Source of the DNA: Haematococcus lacustris
Lineage: Eukaryota > Chlorophyta > Chlorophyceae > Chlamydomonadales > Haematococcaceae
Assembly (NCBI GenBank): GCA_030144725.1
Contig: JASKMD010000007.1
Coordinates: 8,543,568-8,607,567, forward strand
Length of the DNA: 64,000 nt
Direction: 5' to 3'
Within the stretch, counting starts at the first letter, position 1; every line of letters begins with the position of its first letter. The notes below the pieces were generated by a model, which did not search any database, was not told the DNA's origin, and was given only the letters and a program-made list of their open reading frames with translations. Shown here piece by piece: positions 40,047 to 48,510 of this stretch. Position numbers and translations under genes: made by a program.

Positions 40047-40580
40047 GCCTGGCTGCATCACACAGCTAGCGCCCGGAGCTGCATCAGCTGACATAGGCAT
40101 GTGATGTATTTTCTTCGTAATCATCACTGCATGGCGTTGCTGCAGACTCAGCGCCATCAGCATCTACTGGGTTGTGCACAGCATCTGTTGCCAGGACTTG
40201 TTGCCATGAGGTGAGCTCTCGTTGGAGGGATGAATACGTGCACGGTTGTCAAGGATGAAGCGCAGTGAGGTGTGCTGTGCCATTGACCCCATGCATTCTG
40301 CGGCACTGTTTGTGGCCACAATCTGTTGCACACGGCTGCATGGGCGCATACTAGCATAGGCCGTAGGAGCTCGTAAAAGGCAGCAGTCAAGCATGTGACC
40401 CCTGCACTAGTGCCCACTACGGAATGAGCTTGCATGAGCCCTGAACCACACTGGCAGTTGACAGCCAATTGTCAAACAGGCCACCTTGGTTATGTGCGGG
40501 CGGGATAGCTGTGAAGAACTAGACATGTCGCCGTGTCCCTTGTTATTAAGGGGCATTCAAATTTTCTCATCCCAGCTCAG
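40047..40580. other. Intergenic, ALG1 3' flank
   Basis: This stretch contains the ALG1 3' UTR and, at 40533-40562, a ~30-bp sequence (core GTGTCCCTTGTTATTAAGGG) that recurs at 47392-47421. It therefore belongs to a dispersed repeat. No gene recognised. Confidence 0.5.
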
Positions 40581-40584
40581 ACAA

Positions 40585-40808
40585 ACAAAACTCATTCAAC
40601 AAGGAACAACATGTCGGCCTGTGGGTAATCTCACTCAGCTACAACCCAACTGTAGCGTCCTCGGTCGCACCCTTGATGACTGCAAACCCCACTCCGGTGG
40701 CACTCGTTCAAGGGGCTAATCCCCCTTGACCACTGGGCTCCTCATCAAAACTAACAGCTTAATGCTTTGTAAGGCTGACAGCCTGTGTAAACTACCAGAC
40801 CCTATGCA
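40585..40808 (-). repeat. Conserved 3' tail of family F
   Basis: A ~220-bp block found at 1184-1370, here, at 46441-46662 and (more diverged) at 58760-58985. It always lies immediately downstream (minus sense) of the Fanzor-like stop region where that region survives. Shared cores include GTTGTTCCTTGTTGAATGAG and AAGGGTGCGACCGAGGA (minus strand). It marks the element's 3' end. Confidence 0.8.
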
Positions 40809-41116
40809 TTGTTGTTCAGGTGTCCCCAACTAACAGAAAACCTACCCCTGGTAATCAAAACGACGACGCGTCCCAGCCACGTGGTCTCTAATTATGCTAC
40901 GCATATCCCTGGATAGAACACTCTGTCAGCTACGGGGTGAAGCGTGTTTAACTAATTCCCGTGCATTGTGTTGAGCGCACTGGCGGCTCAAATATTAACA
41001 TTCAAATTCATGCGTGTATTGCTCATGCGGGCCTCGCCGCGATCGACCGCCGCGACCGACGTGGCCCATTAGCCCCTGCAAACAGTCAGGGACAGTCGCC
41101 GCAGAAAAAACGGTCA

Positions 41117-41914
41117 TCACGGCATGCCAAACAGATGCAACTGAGCAGTACAAGGTGTGTAGGCCATTGCTTTGTTACCTTGCTGGGTAGGTTGGGTCCG
41201 ATCCCTCATGCCCGCCTTGCGCTTGCGTGTCGAGCTCGTGCTCATCTCCGTTGTTGTCCCCTGCTGCTCCTCAGGTGCAGCAACAAGTGGGGGTGGGGGC
41301 AGGTCAGGGGCGGCACCCACACCAGCTGCCTGCTGCTGCCAGGGGGGTGCAGCAGGAGGGGTGGGCAGGTCAGGGGCGGCACCCACACCAGCTGCCTGCT
41401 GCTGCCAGGGGGGTGCAGCAGGAGGGGGGGGAGGGTCAGGGGCGGCACCCACACCAGCTGCCTGCTGCTGCCAGGGGGGTGCAGCAGGAGGGGGGGGAGG
41501 GTCAGGGGCGGCACCCACACCAGCTGCCTGCTGCTGCCAGGGGGGTGCAGCAGGAGGGGGGGGCAGGTCAGGGGAGGGCAGTGAGGGGGCTGGGAGGGGG
41601 TGGGAGGGGGGTTGGAGGGGGGGGCAGAGGTTGGGAGGGGGGGCCGGGGGTGGGAGGGCAGTGAGGGGGCTGGGAGGGGGTGGGAGGGGGGGTGGAGGGG
41701 GGTGCTGAGGTTGGGAGGGGGTGGCGGGGGTGGGAGGGCAGTGAGGGGGCTGGGAGGGGGTGGGAGGGGGTGGGAGGGGGGGTTGGAGGGCCGGGCTGGG
41801 GTTGGGACGGGGTGAGCGGAGGTAGGAAGGCGATGCTGGGCTGGGGAGGGGGGGGGGGGTGCAATGGGCAGGGTCGGATGGGCTAATCATTCCTGCAAGG
41901 CAAAGTCGGGTCAC
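41117..41914 (-). CDS. Pro-rich open frame inside T5 (uncertain gene)
   Basis: A 265-aa frame homologous to the 173-aa frame of T2: 'MTRLCLAG' start, long Pro-rich middle with four 22-aa units containing 'PPWQQQAAGVG', and conserved basic end 'STRKRKAGMRDRTQ'. The tandem units lie at 41303-41570. No known domain. It could be a transposon accessory protein or only the translation of a GC-rich repeat. Confidence 0.3.
   Translation of the reverse strand: MTRLCLAGMISPSDPAHCTPPPLPSPASPSYLRSPRPNPSPALQPPLPPPPTPSQPPHCPPTPATPSQPQHPPPPPLPPPPSPLTALPPPAPPPNLCPPLQPPSHPLPAPSLPSPDLPPPPAAPPWQQQAAGVGAAPDPPPPPAAPPWQQQAAGVGAAPDPPPPPAAPPWQQQAAGVGAAPDLPTPPAAPPWQQQAAGVGAAPDLPPPPLVAAPEEQQGTTTEMSTSSTRKRKAGMRDRTQPTQQGNKAMAYTPCTAQLHLFGMP
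41303..41570. repeat. ~66-bp tandem repeat, four copies, in T5
   Basis: Four near-identical units with core CACCAGCTGCCTGCTGCTGC are followed by a G-rich degenerate tract (41.57-41.86 kb). Two copies of the same unit occur in T2 (21.50-21.64 kb). Confidence 0.9.
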
Positions 41915-43328
41915 GCCAATGTCATTTCAAGCAGGCCTGATCAACTAGTTGCCATGCTTTCTTCTCCAGCAGTTGTGGCGTTGAGTAAGGAACAGAGTTA
42001 TGTAGCGAAAAACTGGAAAGTCACAGTGGTCAGCTCACAACATGCCATTTTGTTAATGAGGGTCCCTTTTCCTGTGTGACTAGCGAGAGAGAGACGCACA
42101 TTTCCCGCATTTGCAGCAATGTCGCTACATCACATGCCCCACGATGGCCCTCCAACACCGCCTGCACCAACAAAAGGCTCGCGGAGCGAGCCTGGCGGGC
42201 TGTGTTGTGATTGTACTTCCGGCTGGATGCCAGGCGGAGTTCCCTCATTGGTGCCATTACTCACCACTAGAACAATCGATAGTGAGCAGCTGAGGTGTGT
42301 TCGCGCTCGCTTGCGCCGGCATTGACTCTGATGCAAGGATTAACGCGCCGCTCGCCAGTAGATGCGGAGTAATTCGCAGGTGCCAATGCAACAAACGCTA
42401 CCGGAATCGGTGCACTCTGGTGCGAGTACTTGCATGAAGATTACCAACCCCATGTTGGGGACTCCTGATTGTTGTTGCGGGCCCGGCCATCTATGCCTCG
42501 GCGGTATTCTGCAGCCCGGTGCAGCCTCTGCCTGGCCTTGGGCAGCCGGTCATTGACCCGCTTGTAGCCCTGCTGGTACTCCTTGCCACTGGGGGGCAGA
42601 GCCTGCAGGCCCTCATACCTGCACAGCTCCAGGGGGCGCTGCACGCTCTCCCCAATGCGCTGGAAATTGAGGCAGGGGTTGGTGTCCCGGTCCAGCCACC
42701 TGCCCCATGAAGGGGCCTGGGGTCGTGGCACTGAGCCAGGTGCAGCAGGGAGGGGCTGGGCAGGGGGAGGGGGAGGGGGTGGGGCCTGGGCTGGGGGGAG
42801 GGGAGGGGGGGCCTGGGCAGGGGGAGGGGGGTCCTGGGCAGGGGCAGGGGGGGGGTCCTGGGCAGGGGCAGGGGGGTCCTGGGCAGGGGCAGGGGGGCCC
42901 TGGGCAGGCGGGTGCTGAGCTGGGGGAGGGGGGTTGGGCGGCACCTCATGGCACCACTTAAGGCCCCGCACATCCTTAGAATGCCGCAGTCTCCATGCTG
43001 GGCGCAACAGCCGCTGGTTGACCTGGCCTGCTGGGGGTACCCAGTCTTCGGGCCTAGGCCGGTCATCTGGCAGGTGCAGCTCACAAGGCTGGCGGGCATG
43101 CACAGAGGAGCTGACACGGGTGGTGCGGAACTCATCCACGATCACCAGCCTGTCTGGCCTGCGATCTGTGCTGGGCCTGCTGGGCTGCTCCACCACCCTG
43201 CGAAACCCCTCCCGCACCGCATTGGCCTTCCACCCACCCTGGCTGAAGCGGCCCGCTCCCAGGAACACCGCCACTCCCCTCTCCTGGTGGTAGTGCTGGT
43301 GTGACACCCACTTCATCCCATTCACCAC

Positions 43329-44301
43329 CTGCAGGTCAGGTCAGGTCAGGTCAGGTCAGGTCAGGTCAGGTCAGGTCAGGTCAGGTCAGGTCAGGTCAGG
43401 TCAGGTCAGGTCAGGTCAGGTCAGGTCAGGTCAGGTCAGGTCAGGTCAGGTCAGGTCAGGTCAGGTCAGGTCAGGTCAGGTCAGGTCAGGTCAGGTCAGG
43501 TCAGGTCAGGTCAGGTCAGGTCAGGTCAGGTCAGGTCAGGTCAGGTCAGGTCAGGTCAGGTCAGGTCAGGTCAGGTCAGGTCAGGTCAGGTCAGGTCAGG
43601 TCAGGTCAGGTCAGGTCAGGTCAGGTCAGGTCAGGTCAGGTCAGGTCAGGTCAGGTCAGGTCAGGTCAGGTCAGGTCAGGTCAGGTCAGGTCAGGTCAGG
43701 TCAGGTCAGGTCAGGTCAGGTCAGGTCAGGTCAGGTCAGGTCAGGTCAGGTCAGGTCAGGTCAGGTCAGGTCAGGTCAGGTCAGGTCAGGTCAGGTCAGG
43801 TCAGGTCAGGTCAGGTCAGGTCAGGTCAGGTCAGGTCAGGTCAGGTCAGGTCAGGTCAGGTCAGGTCAGGTCAGGTCAGGTCAGGTCAGGTCAGGTCAGG
43901 TCAGGTCAGGTCAGGTCAGGTCAGGTCAGGTCAGGTCAGGTCAGGTCAGGTCAGGTCAGGTCAGGTCAGGTCAGGTCAGGTCAGGTCAGGTCAGGTCAGG
44001 TCAGGTCAGGTCAGGTCAGGTCAGGTCAGGTCAGGTCAGGTCAGGTCAGGTCAGGTCAGGTCAGGTCAGGTCAGGTCAGGTCAGGTCAGGTCAGGTCAGG
44101 TCAGGTCAGGTCAGGTCAGGTCAGGTCAGGTCAGGTCAGGTCAGGTCAGGTCAGGTCAGGTCAGGTCAGGTCAGGTCAGGTCAGGTCAGGTCAGGTCAGG
44201 TCAGGTCAGGTCAGGTCAGGTCAGGTCAGGTCAGGTCAGGTCAGGTCAGGTCAGGTCAGGTCAGGTCAGGTCAGGTCAGGTCAGGTCAGGTCAGGTCATA
44301 C
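43329..44301 (-). repeat. (CCTGA)n pentamer array filling an intron, about 193 copies
   Basis: From 43334 to 44297 the plus strand is uninterrupted TCAGG. On the minus strand the array is bounded exactly by AAAAAG|GTATGA and CTGCAG|GTGGTG. Both flanking Fanzor-like exons are in phase across it. Apart from a few bases at each end, the whole 973-bp intron is the repeat. Array length in the assembly may be inexact. Confidence 0.92.
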
Positions 44302-45343
44302 CTTTTTGCAGAAGGCCTCAATGACACGATCTTGGGCATGGTGCAGCCCCAAACGTTGCCGGCGCCAGCGTGGCTTGAGGTACTCCTCCCACAGTGCGTC
44401 CCAGGAGGCCTTTAGGGCCAGGATGTGGGCCTGGAGGCTGTCCATGGTTGTGCCAGCTGGGGTGGCAGCTGCCAGCTGCAGCAGCTGTGGCTGGATGGCA
44501 GTTGACCAGCGGGCTGTGTCCTGCTTAGCTTTGGTAAGCCCGCTGTCATGCTTCAGCTGCCCCTTAGTCAGCTCCCACTCCCACTGCCTCACCACCTGAC
44601 CTGTGACTGGGTCCCGCTGTGCATGCGCTGCCTTCAAGAACGCTGGCCTTGGTGAGCAGCTGCATGGCATTCTTGATCTGTGCCAGCAGCTTGGGGTCCC
44701 AGATGTCGAGCTGCACTGGGGGGGGCAGCTGGGCTGGGGCGGCTGCTGTGCGGGGGGAGGTGCGTGTGGCAACGCGGGGGTGGGCATAGGGAGGGCAGGC
44801 CGGGTCAGGTGGGGGAGGGGGGCCTGGGGCTGGACCTGCTGCTGGGAAGTCTTGGGTGGGCTGGGCTGGACTGAGCTGGCCTAGGAAAGACTGGAGCAAC
44901 ACTGACAGGCACAGGACTGCTGCCAGGACACACTGCTTGCTGCCCATGGTCATACGCTTGTTAATCTCAGCCACAATGGCGTCGACTTGTGCGGGGCTGA
45001 GATCAGGCAAGGCTGCCTTCACAAGGCCACGCAGGCCAGCCTTGATGACCTGGCGCCTCTCGGCAATCACTACCTTGGCAGCCTGCCCCTGCCCCTGCCC
45101 CTGGACTTGCTGCCCGAGCGGTAATCAGAGCAGGCCGCCACGCCTGCTCCAAGTAAGATGGCAATCTGTGGCAAACGAAGCCCTTATAAACTGTCCGTTG
45201 TCACACTGTGCGCTGTCCGTCCTTTGACAGCCGTTGCATTTGCTGACGCGTCCTTAGCTGCTAGGTAGCTGCTGACAGTTGAGACCTGCAGGGGAGACCT
45301 CAGCGGAGACGTCAGCGGAGTCATCAGCTGAGACAACTTACAG

Positions 45344-45600
45344 AGCTGTGGCTGGCTGAGCTGCTGGCTCAGCCCTGCACTGCCTGACCCACTGTGGCCT
45401 GGCACAGCATTGCCTGCTGCAGCACCCTGTGAGGGTTTGCCACAGGACAGCAGGCTGGCGGCCAGGGGGGCAGCGGTCTGGGAGGTGGTGGAGTTGCCTA
45501 TGGAAACAAAGCTGGGGTGTCGTGTGAGGTGGAATGGCGCTGGCTGTGCTTATAGGATGGTGATGTGCTGATGGAGCCGGCTGTAGTGCGGCCACGAGGC
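45344..45600 (-). other. Possible orphan exon next to family F 5' end
   Basis: On the minus strand, TTTCCATAG is followed by a Ser/Gly/Gln-rich frame ('NSTTSQTAAPLAASLL', 'SGSGSAGLSQQLSQPQL') that ends at a GT donor (CAGCTCT|GTAAGTTG). It looks like one exon, either of an unrecognised gene or a 5' exon of the family F transcript. No partner exons were found. Confidence 0.3.
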
Positions 45601-45658
45601 TAGGCAATGTTCTTACAGAAGTAAGCACGACAATCGAAAAACCTGAAACGATGCAGCC

Positions 45659-45842
45659 ATGAGTTTCTGGCACATACAGGCCCTACAGGTGCTGGCACAC
45701 ACAGGCCCCACAGGTGCTGAGCCCCACAGGTTTCTGGCACACACAGGCCCCACAAGTGCTGGCACACACAGGCCCCACAGGTGCTGGCACACACAGGCCC
45801 CACAGGTGCTGGCACACACAGGCCCCACAGGTGCTGAGCATG
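45659..45842. repeat. ~24-bp minisatellite 3' of the dynein light chain gene
   Basis: About seven copies of a unit with core GGCACACACAGGCCCCACAG begin directly after the stop codon of the Tctex1-family gene, so they probably lie in its 3' UTR. Confidence 0.9.
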
Positions 45843-46250
45843 CTACTCGAAGTACAGACCATAGACCTGGCAGACACAGTACAGGCTCTCATTCTCAAAG
45901 TATTCAGAAGCAAAGTTGTCTGTGGTGGAGTCCCACAAGCAGCGGGACACAATGCGCATGGCCTGACCAATCTTCTGCCCAATTGTGACCTGGATGATCA
46001 GCTTGTATCGATCGTAACCCAGCAGCTTGACTCGTTCTCTCAAGTCGTCCGCAAGCTGCTTCGCAATTTGTGCACCCTTCACGGGGTCGTACTTCTGCTT
46101 CTCCATTCTGTCTTTTAGGACCTGCTTGAGGACAGCCTGAACCTTGTGTCGTTGGAACTTTGTGCCGTCCCCATAACCCTCCGGCTCCGTAATGTACGTG
46201 TTCTCGTAGACAGTTTCTTTCATACCGAGCGAGAACGGGGCGTCCTCCAT
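45843..46250 (-). CDS. Tctex1-family dynein light chain
   Basis: Light chain that binds dynein intermediate chains in axonemal or cytoplasmic/IFT dynein. Single exon of 135 aa. The start 'MEDAPFSLGMKETVYENTYI' is chosen because the longer upstream frame runs into flanking repeat DNA. Family landmarks: 'YENTYITEPEG', 'QAVLKQVLKDRMEKQKYDP', 'LLGYDRYKLIIQVTIGQ', 'SRCLWDSTTDNFASEYF' and the C-terminal 'VYGLYFE'. In Chlamydomonas the family includes LC2 (Tctex2) and Tctex2b of axonemal dyneins; I cannot decide which orthologue this is. A minisatellite follows the stop, and a 5'-truncated family F element sits 170 bp upstream of the start. A flagellated alga is implied. Confidence 0.88.
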   Translation of the reverse strand: MEDAPFSLGMKETVYENTYITEPEGYGDGTKFQRHKVQAVLKQVLKDRMEKQKYDPVKGAQIAKQLADDLRERVKLLGYDRYKLIIQVTIGQKIGQAMRIVSRCLWDSTTDNFASEYFENESLYCVCQVYGLYFE

Positions 46251-46422
46251 GACTGTGCGCTGCTCGAACCTTAGAGAGCGTTCAAAATGGCGAGCACGCC
46301 ACTGAGTGCATGAGGCGTTGATGCGGGGAAGCGTCGCATTGACACGCCCTTCCCCGCACCCGGCACGCAAAACATGTAGCATGCAAATTAAACATGCACG
46401 ATCATCTAAAAATGGAGGGCAG

Positions 46423-47149
46423 ACCAGGCAATACAGGCAAACAAAACTCATTCAACAAGGAACAACATGTCGGCCTGTGGGTAATCTCACTCAGCTACTA
46501 CAAGCATGTTGTAGCATCCTCGGTCGCACCCTTGATGACTACAAACCCCACATCGATGGCACTCTTTCCTGGGGCTAATCCCCCTTGACCACTGGGCTCC
46601 TCATCAAAACTAACAGCATTATGCTTTGTAAGGCTAACAGCCTGCCTGTAAACTACCAGACCCTATGCATTGTTGCGGGCCCGGCCATCAATGCCTCGGC
46701 GGTATTCTGCAGCCCGGTGCAGCCTCTGCCTGGCCTTGGGTAGCCGGTCATTGACCCGCTTGTAGCCCTGCTGGTACTCCTTGCCTATGGGGGGCAGAGC
46801 CTCCCTGTCCTTCCAGCTGCACAGCTCCAAGGGGCGCTGCATGCTCTCTCCAATGCGCTGGAAATTGAGGCAGGGGTTGGTGTCCCGGTCCAGCCACCTG
46901 CCCCATGAAGGGGCCTGGGGTCGTGGCACTGAGCCAGGTGCAGCAGGGAGGGGCTGGGCAGGGGGAGGGGGAGGGGGTGGGGCCTGGGCTGGGGGGAGGG
47001 AAGGGGGGGCCTGGGCAGGGGGAGGGGGGTCCTGGGCAGGGGCAGGGGCAGGGGGGCCCTGGGCAGGCGGGTGCTGAGCTGGGGGAGGGGGAGGGGGGTT
47101 GGGCGGCACCTCATGGCACCACTTAAGGCCCACCAGGCAATACAGGCAA
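46423..47149 (-). mobile_element. 5'-truncated family F copy with 18-bp TSD
   Basis: The exact 18-bp direct repeat ACCAGGCAATACAGGCAA is at 46423-46440 and 47132-47149. Between them are 691 bp: on the minus strand, family F from 'GLKWCHEVPP' through the Pro-rich insertion, 'RWLDRDTNPCLNFQRIGE' and the stop (46663), then the conserved 3' tail. Everything upstream of 'GLKWC' is missing. The frame is open to the stop, so the copy is young. The stop context (ending 'GRARNNA') shows the site that T5 interrupts in the longer copy. Confidence 0.88.
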
Positions 47150-47389
47150 GGAGGTTGAAGTGCGTACAAGAGGGGTGTCTAGACCATCACAATGTATGGC
47201 ACCTTCACATGTCTATGGTATGGTTGGCTGGCTATAATAGCTATTGTTAATATTACCTAAGGGGGGGGGAACCGCCCTAGTCAAGATGTGTGTCACGTGA
47301 GTCACAAATGAGAGGTTCTGTGTGTTACAAGACAAATAGCATCTAGACAATATGCACAGAAGCTGCACCCGACTCGTGCAGAGCATGAC

Positions 47390-47640
47390 GCCGTGTCCCT
47401 TGTTACTAAGGGGCATTCGACTTCCTTTGTCAGGTTCAACACTCCTTCCCATCTATAACCTCTCCCCTGGCGGCACGTTCCTTTCCTAATGACCACCGGG
47501 CTCCCTGGCTCAGTTTTAGCTGAATAACTACACGTTTGCAGGATGGTTGCGGTCCCAACCATCAATGGCCGCCAGAACTCCGCTGCTCCGTGCAGCCTCT
47601 GCCTGGCCTTGGGTAGCCCACCAGGGTCGGCCACCAGCGA
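47390..47640 (-). pseudogene. Decayed C-terminal fragment of family F
   Basis: The minus-strand frame contains 'LPKARQRLHGAAEF', matching the 'LPKARQRLHRAAEY' end of other family F copies, then diverges. A ~30-bp piece at 47392-47421 recurs at 40533-40562. At 48178-48250 a stretch resembles the 5' end seen at 2183-2240, so 47.39-48.25 kb may be one rearranged copy. Confidence 0.5.
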
Positions 47641-48510
47641 ATAGACGCCACCTGGCTAGTTCAGGCTAGCTCAGCCATGGGGTGTCGGTTGCTAGTGGCG
47701 CAAAGAAAACACCGTAAGTTACAACTACAGGGGGAACTGGGATGTGATACTGGCAGTGGTCGAACCTCAACCTACAAACAGCACCTTGGCCCTCAACCTT
47801 GAGCCTTCATTGCAGTCGAACACACTAAGTGTGTAGCTCCCCGAGTCAACCCAGCCGCGTGCAGCAAGGGCTCGCAGCCATACCGGGCTGACGGTTTTGA
47901 CAGTGTGAAACCATTCCTCTATCCACCTGTTGTCTCAGCGTCCCAGGTCTTCCCACTGGGTGCTGGGGAGACGGGGCGCTTGCAGTTCCTTTTCGGGGAC
48001 ATCACATGGACTGAGCAACACCATCGGAGCGCAGTGGCCGTGCTGGGTGGTGCATCAGGTCGCCATCCTACCGGAGTGGCGGCAACCGGCATGATCCATT
48101 ACACATATCACTTACTTTCCACATTGATAGTGTTCAGGCCACAGGAATACTCCCTGTTTGCAGCATCATGTGGAAAGGGACAGCTTACAGTGAAGTGCAG
48201 CGGAGCGCGTCGGTACAGTGGCGGGTCGGTACAGTGGCTTACAATGGCACAAATGGCTCATCCCTAGCCCCATGCAGACTGGCTCATCCCTAACCCCATC
48301 ACAAATGGCTCATCCCTAGCCCCATGGCTCATCCCTAGCCCCATGCATTGAGCCCCATGCAGCCTGTGGGGCATCTCTGCACAACTCTGCTTGCCCCTTC
48401 CTTCCGCAGGGCTCTATCCTAGTCTCCTCCCTGGCCTTGCACCACAACGGCGCTCCACATGGAGGTGCAGTCTGCATGGCAGTACGCTGGCCATGTCATC
48501 CCCCCTGGGG
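47641..48510. other. Intergenic with degenerate repeats
   Basis: No gene recognised. At 48245-48355 a GGCTCATCCCTAGCCCCATG-type repeat occurs several times. The right edge holds the 3' flank of the BLISTER-like gene. Confidence 0.5.

Larger units (their letters stand above)
40809..42475 (+). mobile_element. Family T element T5, inserted in family F, TSD TTGTTGT
   Basis: Ends TCAGGTGTCCCCAAC (40816-40830) and GTTGGGGACTCCTGA (42454-42468) are flanked by the exact 7-bp duplication TTGTTGT at 40809-40815 and 42469-42475. It splits the last codons of the Fanzor-like gene from its 3' tail. The unfilled arrangement is visible at 46665-46685. The body matches T2 and includes a minus-strand Pro-rich frame at 41117-41914. 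Confidence 0.88.
40581..45343 (-). pseudogene. Family F: Fanzor-like (TnpB-related) gene, longest copy, decayed
   Basis: Minus-strand unit from the 5' region (45.1-45.34 kb, shared with 1.94-2.19 kb) to the conserved 3' tail (40.58-40.81 kb). Readable parts: 'VIAERRQVIKAGLRGL' (about 45.07 kb); 'WELTKGQLKHDSG' to 'LWEEYLKPRWRRQR' (44.30-44.64 kb); then, after the intron 43329-44301, 'GMKWVSHQHYH', 'VAVFLGAGRFSQGGW' and 'VIVDEFRTTRVSS' (43.1-43.33 kb). A Pro-rich insertion follows (42.70-42.95 kb), then 'RWLDRDTNPCLNFQRIGE' (42.6-42.7 kb). The 'VDEFRTS' and 'DRDxNxxLN' blocks resemble the zinc-ribbon/RuvC-III end of Fanzor and TnpB. The expected CxxC is replaced and no RuvC-I Asp is seen. A frameshift near 44.64 kb, a missing start ATG and T5 inserted before the stop indicate a pseudogene. 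Confidence 0.65.

Noticed and set aside
43334..44297. CRISPR array or satellite centromere
   Set aside because: There are no spacers and the unit is 5 bp; the array is bounded by exact splice sites, so an intronic microsatellite explains it.
43301..44599. 432-aa plus-strand frame of repeated SGQVR
   Set aside because: It is only the translation of the TCAGG pentamer array, which lies in an intron of a minus-strand gene.
40573..45338. CAGCTCAGACAA / CAGCTGAGACAA as a TSD of the longest Fanzor-like copy
   Set aside because: The right copy lies within sequence shared with the element at 2.16-2.19 kb, so it belongs to the element; the 11/12 match is probably chance.
46251..46451. N-terminal extension of the dynein light chain
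   Set aside because: The longer frame runs through sequence next to the family F insertion and lacks family similarity; the ATG at 46250 gives a normal Tctex1 length.
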